This document shows, piece by piece, positions 7,991 through 17,066 of a stretch of DNA of 64,000 nucleotides. Source of the DNA: Flavobacterium sp. SUN046 (GTDB lineage Bacteria > Bacteroidota > Bacteroidia > Flavobacteriales > Flavobacteriaceae); the NCBI RefSeq assembly GCF_028867965.1, contig NZ_JAPQNT010000011.1, positions 46,006-110,005 on the forward strand, given 5' to 3'. The notes under the pieces are model-generated. The model was given only the letters and a program-made list of their open reading frames with translations. It did no database searches and was not told the DNA's origin. How positions within the stretch are numbered: position 1 is the stretch's first letter; the number at the start of each line of letters is the position of its first letter. Both the position numbers and the translations under genes were made by a program.

Positions 7991-9031
7991 TTATTTGGTA
8001 AAAATCCTGTTTTCTTGTTCTAAAACTCTAATGAAAGTAGTTCGTTTGGTCAGTTCTTTCAATTTGGAAGCGCCTACATAAGTGCATGTACTTCTTATTC
8101 CGCCTAGAATATCCAATAATGTATCGATTACATCACCTTTAAACGGAACTTGAACCGTTTTCCCTTCACTGGCTCTGTATTCAGCAACGCCACCAACGTG
8201 TTTGTTCATTGCGGTTTCCGAGCTCATTCCGTAGAATTGTTTGTATTGTTCGCCTTTAATTTCGATTAATTCGCCACCACTTTCAGTATGACCTGCTAAC
8301 ATGCCGCCAAGCATTACAAAATCAGCTCCAGCTCCAAATGCTTTAGAAACATCGCCTGGTGTAGCGCATCCGCCATCGCTAATGATGTGTCCACCTAATC
8401 CATGAGCAGCATCGGCGCACTCAATAATTGCAGAAAGTTGCGGATATCCAACTCCGGTTTTGACTCTTGTTGTACAAACCGAACCAGGTCCGATTCCGAC
8501 TTTTACAATATCGGCACCTTCCAAAAGAAGCTCTTCAACCATTTCGCCAGTAACTACATTACCTGCAATGATTACTTTATCTGGATACTGCTTACGTGCT
8601 TGTTTTAAGAAACTTACAAAATGTTCTGAATAACCGTTTGCTACATCAATGCACAGGAATTTTAGTTGCGGATTGTGTTCAAATATTTCGGCTATTTTCT
8701 TGAAATCGGCTTTTCCAGTTCCAGTACTTACAGCAATATAATCACAGATATTGGATGGAGCGTACTTTATAAAATTATTCCATTCTTGAATTGTGTAGTG
8801 CTTGTGAATGCAGGAAAACAATTTTTCTTTTGCTAACGCTAAAGCCATTTCAAAAGTGCCAACTGTATCCATATTTGCAGCCATAATGGGTACGCCTGTC
8901 CAAGTTGCAGTACTGTGTTTGAACTTAAAATCTCGTTCCAATGATACCTGTGCTCTACTGTTTAGCGTAGAACGTTTTGGTCGAATCATTACATCTTTAA
9001 ATCCTAATTTTAGTTCGGTTTCTATTCTCAT
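7991..9031 (-). CDS. guaC: GMP reductase
   Basis: This 346-residue protein is GMP reductase, which converts GMP to IMP and ammonia with NADPH in purine interconversion. It has the IMPDH/GMPR barrel fold without CBS domains. The catalytic loop is [11 protein letters not shown] with C186, the same position as in the E. coli enzyme, and the length nearly equals E. coli GuaC (347). [10 protein letters not shown] and GGMLAGH phosphate-binding motifs are present. The N-terminus ([13 protein letters not shown]) favours GMP reductase over IMP dehydrogenase. It heads a two-gene unit with the Nudix gene. Confidence 0.95.
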   Translation of the reverse strand: MRIETELKLGFKDVMIRPKRSTLNSRAQVSLERDFKFKHSTATWTGVPIMAANMDTVGTFEMALALAKEKLFSCIHKHYTIQEWNNFIKYAPSNICDYIAVSTGTGKADFKKIAEIFEHNPQLKFLCIDVANGYSEHFVSFLKQARKQYPDKVIIAGNVVTGEMVEELLLEGADIVKVGIGPGSVCTTRVKTGVGYPQLSAIIECADAAHGLGGHIISDGGCATPGDVSKAFGAGADFVMLGGMLAGHTESGGELIEIKGEQYKQFYGMSSETAMNKHVGGVAEYRASEGKTVQVPFKGDVIDTLLDILGGIRSTCTYVGASKLKELTKRTTFIRVLEQENRIFTK

Positions 9032-9054
9032 TTCTTGTCCGTTTACATTGAATT

Positions 9055-9062
9055 CAAATGTA
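9055..9062 (-). promoter_or_regulatory. Candidate -7 element of guaC
   Basis: On the minus strand this reads TACATTTG, a perfect TAnnTTTG, 23 bp upstream of the guaC ATG. No clear -33 TTG is seen. Confidence 0.5.
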
Positions 9063-9170
9063 TGACATTAGAAAAAATATGCACATAAAAATTGAAATTT
9101 AAACAGTACTATTTATCAACAATTGTTAGTAAAAATGTGATTTATTTAATTTGAATTCAAAATAGATTTT

Positions 9171-9560
9171 TACACGAATTTCACAAATTTGCACGAAATA
9201 GATTGTTTGAAATTAAATTACATGAATTATAATTTGATTTATTTGAATTTAATATAACATAAAAAAATAAAGTTTTTTACACGAATTTCACAAATTTGCA
9301 CGAAATAGATTGTTTGAAATTAAATTACACGAATTAAAATCTGATTTATTTGAATTTAATATAACATAAAAAATAAAGTTTTTTACACGAATTTCACAAA
9401 TTTGCACGAAATAGATTCTTTGAAATTAAATTACACGAATTAAAATTTGATTTATTTGAATTTAATATAACATAAAAAAATAAAGTTTTTTACACGAATT
9501 TCACAAATTTGCACGAAATAGATTCTTTGAAATTAAATTACACGAATTAAAATTTGATTT
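9171..9560. repeat. 107-bp direct repeat array, about 3.7 copies
   Basis: Units start at 9171, 9278, 9384 and 9491 (period 106-107 bp) and differ by few bases. Each unit begins with TACACGAATTTCACAAATTT, and the last unit stops at about 70 bp. The spacing units are themselves repeats, so this is not a CRISPR. The 653-bp gene-free gap (9032-9684) between guaC and the pentapeptide gene consists mostly of this array. Confidence 0.92.
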
Positions 9561-9566
9561 ATCAGA

Positions 9567-9625
9567 TTCTATTCGTGTAATTGTCTAGATGAAATTCGTG
9601 TCAATTGGTGAAATTCGTGTGTAAA
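9567..9625. repeat. Inverted partial copy closing the 107-bp array
   Basis: Sequences such as GAAATTCGTGTCAATTGGTG and ATTCGTGTAATT are reverse-complement versions of the array's CACGAATTTCAC and AATTACACGAAT words. The whole array therefore resembles a large palindromic element whose left arm was duplicated. Confidence 0.65.
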
Positions 9626-9684
9626 TATAAAAATTATGTTGAACTCACGTTAATTTAGTAATTTTACCGAATCAAAATACACTT

Positions 9685-10257
9685 ATGCGACCAGATTACA
9701 TCTTAGATCAAGAATTTAAAGACCAAACTTTTGACGATACAAATACTAAATTTAAAGATTTTGAGAATTGTACGTTTCACAACTGCGATTTTAGAAATTG
9801 TACGTTTCAAACGGTAACTTATATCGATTGCAATTTTTTTGATTGTAATTTTCAAGAAACTAAAGTCAATTATGTTTCTTTACGTGGTGTGTTTTTTAAC
9901 AAATGTAATTTTACGAGCGTCAATTTTGCAATGACTGATCAAGTGATTTATGAATTTCACTTTAAAGATTGTTTGTTGGATTATTCCAAATTTTATGCTT
10001 TGAAGTTAAAGAAAATGCAGTTTATTAATTGTAGCATGATTTCGGTTGATTTTATGGGAAGTGATTTAACCGAAGTTTTATTTGACAATTGCAATTTACG
10101 AAGAGCTGTTTTTATTGATACTATTGCCAATAAAGCTGATTTTTCTACTAGTTATGATTATGCTTTTGATCCTGATAAGAATAAAATTAAGAAAGCGATT
10201 TTTTCACAAGATGGTTTGAAAGGTCTTTTGGAGAAATATGATATTATTGTGAAATAA
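9685..10257 (+). CDS. Pentapeptide-repeat protein
   Basis: This 190-residue protein consists largely of A(D/N)LxF-type pentapeptide repeats with strong N-C-x-F character (for example FENCTFHNCDFRNCTF), which fold into a right-handed quadrilateral helix. A central break near 88-96 (AMTDQVIYEFHF) separates two coil blocks, as in Qnr/MfpA-like proteins. The C-terminal DPDKNKIKKAIFSQDGL and LLEKYDIIV segment recurs in this family. There is no signal peptide, so it is cytoplasmic. A DNA-mimic or gyrase-protecting role is known for some relatives but cannot be assigned here. It lies alone between the 107-bp array and the LRR gene. Confidence 0.85.
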   Translation: MRPDYILDQEFKDQTFDDTNTKFKDFENCTFHNCDFRNCTFQTVTYIDCNFFDCNFQETKVNYVSLRGVFFNKCNFTSVNFAMTDQVIYEFHFKDCLLDYSKFYALKLKKMQFINCSMISVDFMGSDLTEVLFDNCNLRRAVFIDTIANKADFSTSYDYAFDPDKNKIKKAIFSQDGLKGLLEKYDIIVK

Positions 10258-10297
10258 TACATTTTTATTCGTTAATTTATATATTAATATTTTTTTT

Positions 10298-11329
10298 ATG
10301 AAAAAAACATATCTATTTTTTTTGATTATAATAATTAATAAAAACTATTCTCAAACAATTAATTTTCAGGATGTTAATTTTAAAAATGCTTTATTAAACA
10401 CAATATGCATTGATTCTAATGGCAACGGAATAATTGATGCAGATGCCGACACTAATAATGATGGAGAAATTGATCATTCTGAAATTGCTTCCGTAACTTT
10501 TTTAAATGTTTCAAATAACAACATAACTTCGTTACAAGGTATTGAAAATTTCATCAATTTAAGAAATTTAGAATGTAGTAGTAATCTTTTAACCAATCTT
10601 GATGCTTCATCATTATCTAATTTAACATTCTTATCATGTAACAATAACTTTATCAACTCATTAAATATAAACAACTTAAATTATTTAGAGAGACTAACCT
10701 GCGGTTTTAATCAACTGACAACTTTAAACTTTCAAAATCATCCAAGTTTAAATTATGTTATTTGTGGTAATAATTTATTTTCCGAACTCAATATGTGTGG
10801 AAGTGGTGTTAGCTTTCTTTGGTGTAATGATAACCCAAATCTTACAACTTTAATTTTAAAAAATGGCGTAATTAGTAATTTGAATACCTATTCTAATAAA
10901 GCTACACCTCCATCGTATCCATTACCACAATTGAGACTAGATGGTTTACCTTCATTAAACTATCTTTGTTATGACGTAGGAGAATTAGCGGAAATTAATT
11001 TCTTTGCTGGAGGCTTTGTTAGTACTGGAGTAACACTAGTTTCTGATTGTGACAGTTATTGTTTACAGCCAATTTTACCTAACATGGCTTTTGAAAATAA
11101 TTCAATTAAAATATTTCCTAATCCAACAAACCACTGGCTTTATTTTGAAAGCACCTCAAACAATGTTATTGAAGAAATTAAAATTTATAATACTTTGGGA
11201 CAGTTAATGGGTTCAAAAAAGGCAAATAATGTAAGCTATATTGATGTAAGCGAATTGAATTTTGGAACCTACATTATAGAAATTCAAACTATAAATGGAA
11301 AAGTAAAAAAGAAATTTATCAAACTATAA
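10298..11329 (+). CDS. Secreted leucine-rich repeat protein with T9SS type A sorting domain
   Basis: This 343-residue protein has an N-terminal export signal (residues 1-18), then an acidic DSNGNGIIDADADTNNDGEI segment that resembles calcium-binding dockerin/EF-hand loops. Leucine-rich repeats follow, with short units such as LRNLECSSNLLTNLDAS and LERLTCGFNQLTTLNF. The C-terminus (about 270-343) is a type IX secretion type A sorting domain: IKIFPNPTNHWLYF, then IKIYNTLGQL and the terminal KKKFIKL. It is expected to be exported through the T9SS and attached to or released from the surface. The function is probably binding or adhesion. Its 3' end overlaps convergent menC by 6 bp. Confidence 0.88.
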   Translation: MKKTYLFFLIIIINKNYSQTINFQDVNFKNALLNTICIDSNGNGIIDADADTNNDGEIDHSEIASVTFLNVSNNNITSLQGIENFINLRNLECSSNLLTNLDASSLSNLTFLSCNNNFINSLNINNLNYLERLTCGFNQLTTLNFQNHPSLNYVICGNNLFSELNMCGSGVSFLWCNDNPNLTTLILKNGVISNLNTYSNKATPPSYPLPQLRLDGLPSLNYLCYDVGELAEINFFAGGFVSTGVTLVSDCDSYCLQPILPNMAFENNSIKIFPNPTNHWLYFESTSNNVIEEIKIYNTLGQLMGSKKANNVSYIDVSELNFGTYIIEIQTINGKVKKKFIKL

Positions 11330-12367
11330 TTTAAGTTTTTCAATATCCCAAACCAAAGCTGAATCATACCAAATCTGTCCATTTTTAACTTCCAACGGAC
11401 AATCAAAATTATTAGTATATAAACCTCCTGTTCCTAATCCTTGAGGCATTTTATTATTTTGCAAAAATGTCCATTGTGCGATTGCGTTCAATCCGATGTT
11501 GCTTTCTAAAGCCGAAGTGATCCACCAACCAATATTTAATTTTTCAGCTAAGTCAATCCATTCTTTTGTTCCTCGAAATCCACCCACAAAACTTGGCTTC
11601 AAAATAATGTATTGTGGTTTGATTTTTTGTAGTAGTTGTTCTTTTTCTGCTAATGCAAACACACCTATTAGTTCTTCATCTAAAGCAATTGGAATTGGAG
11701 TGATTTTACACAGTTCTGCCATAGTGTCAGTATGGTTTTTTGCAATAGGTTGCTCTATACTATGTAATTCAAATCCAGCTAATTGATTTAATTTATCTAA
11801 AGCTAATTCTTCACTAAAAGCTCCGTTTGCATCTACTCTAATTTCTATAGTTTTGGAGTCGTAATTTTGACGAATAAAGTGCAATAAGTCGAGTTCTTTT
11901 TGGAAATCTATGGCTCCGATTTTTAGTTTAATGCACTGGAAACCTTGTGCTAATTTTTCATCAATTTGTTGCTTCATAAAGACCTCATCGCCCATCCAAA
12001 CTAAGCCATTTATCAGAATTGATTTAGTAGAATTTGTAAAATCTGATGGAAATAATAGATACGGATTTTCACTTTCTAATGATTTAAAAGCCATTTCAAC
12101 ACCAAATTGAATGGATGGAAATTCGATTAATTCTTGCCACAAAACAGCTTCACCCAGATGAATATTTTGGCAAGTCCATTTTAGTTTTTCTTCATAATCG
12201 GGTCTGTCGTCTGCGCTTAATCCGCGAAGGATTCCGCACTCGCCTATTCCTTTTTTGCCCTGTTTTTCAAGAATGATGAACCAGGTTTCTTTTTCGTTTA
12301 GAACGCCTCTTGAAGTTCCAGATGGTCGTTTGAAGTTTAGAATGTATTTTTGATAAGTGGCTTTCAT
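11324..12367 (-). CDS. menC: o-Succinylbenzoate synthase
   Basis: This 347-residue enolase-superfamily enzyme probably dehydrates SHCHC to o-succinylbenzoate in menaquinone synthesis. The superfamily acid-base and metal residues appear in order: CIKLKIG (KxK-type lysines), RVDANGAF (Asp), SIEQPI (Glu), ALDEELIG (Asp/Glu) and the ILKPSFVGG lysine. The dipeptide-epimerase branch shares this fold, but the nearby menA, menB and menD genes support MenC. The start ATG at 12367 gives a length typical of the family. menE, often adjacent, is not found next to it. Confidence 0.88.
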   Translation of the reverse strand: MKATYQKYILNFKRPSGTSRGVLNEKETWFIILEKQGKKGIGECGILRGLSADDRPDYEEKLKWTCQNIHLGEAVLWQELIEFPSIQFGVEMAFKSLESENPYLLFPSDFTNSTKSILINGLVWMGDEVFMKQQIDEKLAQGFQCIKLKIGAIDFQKELDLLHFIRQNYDSKTIEIRVDANGAFSEELALDKLNQLAGFELHSIEQPIAKNHTDTMAELCKITPIPIALDEELIGVFALAEKEQLLQKIKPQYIILKPSFVGGFRGTKEWIDLAEKLNIGWWITSALESNIGLNAIAQWTFLQNNKMPQGLGTGGLYTNNFDCPLEVKNGQIWYDSALVWDIEKLKL

Positions 12368-12387
12368 TATTTTTAGGTTCTGAGATT

Positions 12388-12448
12388 CTAAGATAGTAAG
12401 GTTCTGAGATTTTTAGGTCTTAGTAACTCAGAACCTTAGTACCTTAGT
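12388..12448. repeat. Imperfect inverted repeat between menC and TPR gene
   Basis: Arms of 21 bp at 12388-12408 and 12428-12448 (core AAGGTTCTGAG / CTCAGAACCTT) pair with three mismatches. The wording, repeated GGTTCTGAGATT and CTTAGTAACTCA, is typical of flavobacterial intergenic repeats. It sits within a probable minus-strand transcript. Confidence 0.65.
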
Positions 12449-12465
12449 AACTCACATTAAAATGG

Positions 12466-13671
12466 CTACTCCAAAACACGTAAAATTTTCTTAAGGTTTT
12501 CAGATGGTAAACCAAATTTTTCAAATTCCTTGAAGTCAATTTTTACTTGTTCTAACCATGTTTTTCCGTTTTCTAAATTCTGATTGGAATATTTTTTATG
12601 GATATCTTTGGCTTGTGAGAGTCTGTCTGTAAACATGTACACGTGTGCTAATTTCAATTGTAAATTGATATCCGATGGATTTAACTGCAAGCCTTTGTTG
12701 TACTTTTCTTCTGCTTTAGAATATTGTTTTGTAAGCAAATAATAATTTCCTAACAAAGCATAATCGGTTGAAGTTGCTTTGTTTTTATTAATGATTTCAG
12801 TTGTAATTAGCTCTATTGCTTCGGTAATTTTGCCTTTTTTAAATAAGGCTAACGATTTATCTCGAATGGCATCGAAGTATTTGTTGATTTCGCCGGTTTG
12901 TTTCAAGCTTTCTTCGGTAGCGACTTCAATAGCTCTGTTTTTTTCTATTGGTAGCAATTGATTGAATTCGCTTGACTTGTATTTTTTAGAAATGGTTTCA
13001 ATGAATAAGGCGTAAAACTGTTCTTTTTTGCTTAAAGTTTTCGTTATATCTAAGTTTTGAGCAATTTTTAATAGTTCTTTTTTAGCATCGACTTCCCAAC
13101 CTCGACTGGCTTTATTGTCAATCCACGGCACCACTTCTAAAATTATTTTTTCTTTTAAAACCCAATTGTCACTTTGAAAAGCAAAATACAAATTTTGAGT
13201 TTTGGAACTCATGCACGTGGTACTTTTAGAATTTATAATTCGGGCTTCTTTATTGATTGGTGTATCTTGAACGATACAAGCTTTGTCGGTTTTTTCGGTT
13301 GTTAGGTAATTATCGGCGTCTTTGGGTTGCGAGAAAATGGCGTATTTGCATTTGTCATCGCCTGAAATTGTTGATAACAAAAATACGGCACCGGCTGTTC
13401 CTTGACTGATTCCGGTTGGATCTGGAATGGCTTTAAGAACCGAAACCAAACTTGAAGATAACTTTTGATTGTCATCAAGAATGGTTATTCTGTACACTAT
13501 TTCGGTTGTTCCTTCAGGAAAATCGGCTGTTTTTATTACTTTCTTTTCGCCTGCACGTAATGTGATGGTTTCGTTGGTTGTTCTGATGTTGTCCCAATAA
13601 CCGTCTTTGGATTGTGCAAAAGTTAGCGTTGAAATTAATAACAATGCTACAATTTTTATTTTATGAACCAT
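12466..13671 (-). CDS. Exported TPR-repeat protein
   Basis: This 401-residue protein has a signal peptide (residues 1-19, ending FAQ) and a beta-rich N-terminal region of unknown family. The C-terminal third contains tetratricopeptide repeats, visible as ALLGNYYLLTKQYSKAEEKY and LQLKLAHVYMFTDRLSQA. It is probably periplasmic or outer-membrane associated. No enzyme motif is seen. Its position between menC and the MBL hydrolase on the same strand is suggestive of joint transcription, but the gaps on both sides contain repeats and no functional link to menaquinone is evident. Confidence 0.75.
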   Translation of the reverse strand: MVHKIKIVALLLISTLTFAQSKDGYWDNIRTTNETITLRAGEKKVIKTADFPEGTTEIVYRITILDDNQKLSSSLVSVLKAIPDPTGISQGTAGAVFLLSTISGDDKCKYAIFSQPKDADNYLTTEKTDKACIVQDTPINKEARIINSKSTTCMSSKTQNLYFAFQSDNWVLKEKIILEVVPWIDNKASRGWEVDAKKELLKIAQNLDITKTLSKKEQFYALFIETISKKYKSSEFNQLLPIEKNRAIEVATEESLKQTGEINKYFDAIRDKSLALFKKGKITEAIELITTEIINKNKATSTDYALLGNYYLLTKQYSKAEEKYNKGLQLNPSDINLQLKLAHVYMFTDRLSQAKDIHKKYSNQNLENGKTWLEQVKIDFKEFEKFGLPSENLKKILRVLE

Positions 13672-13757
13672 TAAGGAATTAAGTTTAATTAAGATTGTGT
13701 TTATTTATGTACAGAATTCGTATTAAATTCTGATTTCTATTCCATACAATTGCTAAT

Positions 13758-13836
13758 TAGCCCTGATTGGAGCAGTTACCGTGTAACGCGGAAAGCAGGA
13801 ACATGGTTTGTAACAATTCTCGTGCCAGTCGCTCCT
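13758..13836 (+). repeat. Flavobacterial interspersed element, copy A (candidate structured RNA)
   Basis: The copy starts TAGCCCTGATTGG and has the central hairpin GTTAC/GTAAC (13775-13779 with 13783-13787). It then has AAAGCAGGAACATGG and ends with a GCCAGTCGCT-like segment. CCTG (13762-13765) pairs with CAGG (13796-13799). It fills the gap between the TPR and MBL genes, antisense to both. Confidence 0.7.
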
Positions 13837-13843
13837 AAGTATT

Positions 13844-14521
13844 TTAAAGATTTATGCTTTCGCCGATTTGTAATAGCATTAAGTCTTTTCCGGCATCGAA
13901 GAATTTCTTTTTGGCTTCGTCGTGGTTGATTTCGATGTAACCGAACGTATCAAAATGCACGCCAAGCACTTTATCACAATCTACAAAATCGGATGCCAAA
14001 ATAGCATCTTCAACATCCATTGTGAAATTGTTTCCTATGGATAGAATTGCCAAATCGAGTTTGGTGCGCATTGGAATGAGTTTCATGTCCATTGTTAGTG
14101 CCGTATCGCCTGAGATGTAGATGTTTTTGTGTTCGCCTTCGATTACAAATCCAGCAGGATTTCCGCCATAACTTCCGTCTGGAAAGGAACTAGAATGTAC
14201 TGCGTTTACCACTTTTACTTTTCCGAAATCGAATTGCCAGCTTCCGCCGTGGTTCATTGGATGGTGTTTGTAACCTTTGGTTCCGTAATGAACTGCAACT
14301 TCATAAGTTGAAATGATGGTTGCTTCGGTGCGTTTTGCAATAACCTCAACGTCAAGAATGTGGTCGTTATGAGCATGCGTAAGTAGAATATAATCCGCTT
14401 GAAGTGTATTGACATCAATATGAGCCGCTTTGGGATTAGCAGTGATAAATGGATCTACCAGTATGTGTTTTCCGCTTACTTCTATTCCGATGCAGGCGTG
14501 TCCGTAGAATGTTATTTTCAT
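13844..14521 (-). CDS. Metallo-beta-lactamase-fold hydrolase (UPF0173 type)
   Basis: This 225-residue protein is a compact MBL-fold metal-dependent hydrolase of the UPF0173/YtkL kind. The metal motif LTHAHNDHILD (HxHxDH) is present, with GHACIGIE at the start, VNAVHSSSFPDG, an SGDTALT strand, and GVHFDTFG near the end supplying further ligands. Two metal ions are expected. The substrate is unknown. It sits 1 bp from menA on the same strand, a pairing that suggests co-transcription with menaquinone genes. Confidence 0.88.
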   Translation of the reverse strand: MKITFYGHACIGIEVSGKHILVDPFITANPKAAHIDVNTLQADYILLTHAHNDHILDVEVIAKRTEATIISTYEVAVHYGTKGYKHHPMNHGGSWQFDFGKVKVVNAVHSSSFPDGSYGGNPAGFVIEGEHKNIYISGDTALTMDMKLIPMRTKLDLAILSIGNNFTMDVEDAILASDFVDCDKVLGVHFDTFGYIEINHDEAKKKFFDAGKDLMLLQIGESINL

Positions 14522-14522
14522 A

Positions 14523-15479
14523 TTAATTTGTATAATAAATTATAATATCTGAAAGGAAATAAATTAATGATAATGATAGTAAAATTGACAATAAGAACGT
14601 ACTTAAAGCTAATTTTTTAAGTTCTGGATCTAATAATTTTGGTTCTTTATTTTTGGCAACTCTAACCAAATGGGCAATTATTGGAATATAGGCAATTAGG
14701 AAAAAATACAAATCAAAATTAAATTGTCCCGGATTGGTATCTCGGTAACTGAAATCGAAAATTATTGTAAATACTAAAACCAAAACCATTGCTGAAACAA
14801 TTAAGAAGTAATGATATTTCTTAGCCCAAGCACCACCATTCTTAACTACAATGGTGTTTTTACCTGATTTTCTATCGGATTCTTCGTCGCGCATGTTGTT
14901 TAGATTTAGAACACCAACACTAAGAAAACCAATTGCTGATGCTGGTAAAAGCAACAACCAATCGATTTGTTTGGCAAACATAAAGTAGATTCCGAATGTG
15001 CTTACAATTCCGAAAAAAGTAAATACAAATACGTCGCCCAAACCACGATATCCATAAGGATTTTTACCAACGGTGTATCTAATTGCTGATGCGATTGCTA
15101 AAATTCCTAACACGAAGAAAATTATAGAATATAAAAAATATTTGCCTTTAAAGGAAACATAAATTAGCAGCATAGCCGAAACCAAAGTCAAAAAAGCTGT
15201 GATGAAAATTGCATAACGCATTTCTCCTGGCGTAATCAATCCGCTTTGAATGGCTCGCTTTGGTCCTATTCTATCTTCGTTGTCGGTTCCTTTTACGCCA
15301 TCGCCATAATCGTTGGCAAAATTGGAAAGAATTTGTAATCCTAAAGTTGTAGAAAGTGCCAAAATCACAATCTTCCAATTGAAAATTCCTTGTGACATAG
15401 CGTAAAAACAACCTACTAAAATTCCGGATACCGAAAGTGGTAAGGTTCTAACTCGTGCGGCTTCAATCCAATGTTTCAT
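14523..15479 (-). CDS. menA: 1,4-Dihydroxy-2-naphthoate polyprenyltransferase
   Basis: This 318-residue UbiA-superfamily membrane prenyltransferase attaches the isoprenoid tail to 1,4-dihydroxy-2-naphthoate, giving demethylmenaquinone. Both Asp-rich motifs are visible: NFANDYGDG (residues 53-61) and NNMRDEESDRKSGKN (194-208), and about eight to nine hydrophobic segments surround them. The ARVRTLPLS N-terminus is typical of MenA. It lies 1 bp upstream of the MBL hydrolase gene. Confidence 0.93.
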   Translation of the reverse strand: MKHWIEAARVRTLPLSVSGILVGCFYAMSQGIFNWKIVILALSTTLGLQILSNFANDYGDGVKGTDNEDRIGPKRAIQSGLITPGEMRYAIFITAFLTLVSAMLLIYVSFKGKYFLYSIIFFVLGILAIASAIRYTVGKNPYGYRGLGDVFVFTFFGIVSTFGIYFMFAKQIDWLLLLPASAIGFLSVGVLNLNNMRDEESDRKSGKNTIVVKNGGAWAKKYHYFLIVSAMVLVLVFTIIFDFSYRDTNPGQFNFDLYFFLIAYIPIIAHLVRVAKNKEPKLLDPELKKLALSTFLLSILLSLSLIYFLSDIIIYYTN

Positions 15480-15551
15480 TTTTAAAAATGTTTAAAAGTT
15501 TATGAGTTTATGAGTTTAAAAGTTTATTGATTCCTTTCAAACAAAACTTAT

Positions 15552-17066
15552 TTACATCCAATTACTATCGGAAGTTTCAATTTCGTACAACCAAAGGTTT
15601 ACATATTCTCTGATTTTATCGTATTTGCCTAAATAAAATGAAATGCTTCCGCCTGCGGTATGCAAGGTTAACGAGCCAATATTTAGGTTTTTGTGCCAAA
15701 ACAATTGTGAAGTTGTAATGGCTTGTATTTTCTTTATTTCAATGATGTCGTTCTGAATATCCCATGCGCCACTTTGCTTGATAATGTGATTGTCATTAAT
15801 GAATATTCTGTAATTTCTAAATGCGAAAACGTGAATAATCAAAATAAAAATTGCAAATGCAATGGCTAAATGTGTAAATTTTAAAATATTTGAATCAACA
15901 TTATTTCCAAAGATAAAAAATCCAGTTAAAGGTAACACAATTGTTAGAAAAATAGAAAAAACTAATTTACGAAAATTCGGTTGCATCATTACTCCCTTTT
16001 CGGGAAGTTGACTGAATAGCAGTTTCAAAATTTCATCGCGTTCTGTAGTATTACAACCTGGAATTTCGATTAAAGATTTTCGTTGTTTTTTTTCGTCACT
16101 TATGGCTTGCTTGATTTTGATTTCAAGAACATTGAGTTTCTTCTGAAAATAATTTCTGGTAATGGTTACAATTTGAACTTTTTCGGGTTTTAGAATGGTG
16201 CTTTCGGTATTGATTAATCCGTAAGACAACAGCAACGAACCTTTTTGTTTGGTTATTGAATAATCAAAATACTTAATAATTGTTCTTCCAATATTGATTA
16301 GAAAAATAATAGTAAACATCACAATAATAATAAACAAAATAGAATAAATAACTGGATAATTAGCCACCATTTTTTCAATTTTGTCGCCATCAATTACATC
16401 TTCTTTACCAATATTTCTAAGATTGTCTATTAGTGTAAAAAAAAACGTTAGAATCAATCCGATGCTTCTAACATAATTGGAAGTAATTCCAACTTTAAAC
16501 AAACTTGACAAGCTGATTTTCAAGAATGGATGCACTTCTTTTTGAACTTCTACTTTAAGTTGATTTGGTTCAGAATCATCCAATTGAATTTGTGGTTTTA
16601 CCGTCTCATTTTCTAATAATTTAGCTTTTAATGCCAATGCTAATGAATGCGAAATGGCTTTTATGTTGCCTTCTTTTTTATCACTTCCAGCAGTATCAAC
16701 ACTTAGCGCATAAATACCAATTAAACGTTGAATTATATTTTGATGAATATTTACTTGTTGGATTTTGTTTAGTTGAATTGTAGTTTTGGTTTTATTGATA
16801 ATTCCATCGCTTACTATGAATTCATCTTCTTTATCATCAATGTAAAAAGTAAAATTCAAATACCTTAAATAAGCAACAACTCCAACTAAAAGCAATACGA
16901 CTAGTATTCCAAGAATTACGTAGATTTTATTTGCTGTGCTAGCTTTAAAAAGAAAAATGAAAATCAACGGCAAAAGCGCTCGTGCAAATTTCTGCAAAGA
17001 ATCTACAAAAATCACTAAAATCCCAATTGGAGATTGTCTTTGTGGTTGATTGAAATTGGTTTCCAT
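15552..17066 (-). CDS. YdbT-like membrane protein with bacterial PH domains
   Basis: This 504-residue protein alternates hydrophobic pairs (about 20-70, 200-280, 370-415) with soluble modules of the bPH_2 type. Each module carries the recurring pattern of an I/V-x-K-x-K-I-Q-x-V/I strand (LNKIQQVNIHQN, LKPEKVQIVTI, IKKIQAITTS). This matches B. subtilis YdbT. The molecular role is unknown; a link to envelope stress has been suggested for relatives. It overlaps the upstream small PH gene by one base, as in ydbS-ydbT pairs. Confidence 0.85.
   Translation of the reverse strand: METNFNQPQRQSPIGILVIFVDSLQKFARALLPLIFIFLFKASTANKIYVILGILVVLLLVGVVAYLRYLNFTFYIDDKEDEFIVSDGIINKTKTTIQLNKIQQVNIHQNIIQRLIGIYALSVDTAGSDKKEGNIKAISHSLALALKAKLLENETVKPQIQLDDSEPNQLKVEVQKEVHPFLKISLSSLFKVGITSNYVRSIGLILTFFFTLIDNLRNIGKEDVIDGDKIEKMVANYPVIYSILFIIIVMFTIIFLINIGRTIIKYFDYSITKQKGSLLLSYGLINTESTILKPEKVQIVTITRNYFQKKLNVLEIKIKQAISDEKKQRKSLIEIPGCNTTERDEILKLLFSQLPEKGVMMQPNFRKLVFSIFLTIVLPLTGFFIFGNNVDSNILKFTHLAIAFAIFILIIHVFAFRNYRIFINDNHIIKQSGAWDIQNDIIEIKKIQAITTSQLFWHKNLNIGSLTLHTAGGSISFYLGKYDKIREYVNLWLYEIETSDSNWM

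Noticed and set aside
9171..9560. CRISPR-like regular repeats
   Set aside because: The units are contiguous 107-bp direct repeats with no unique spacers, and no cas genes are present.
11324..12367. Dipeptide epimerase instead of MenC
   Set aside because: The enolase-superfamily residues fit both, but nearby menA, menB and menD favour o-succinylbenzoate synthase. A structure-guided alignment could still change this.
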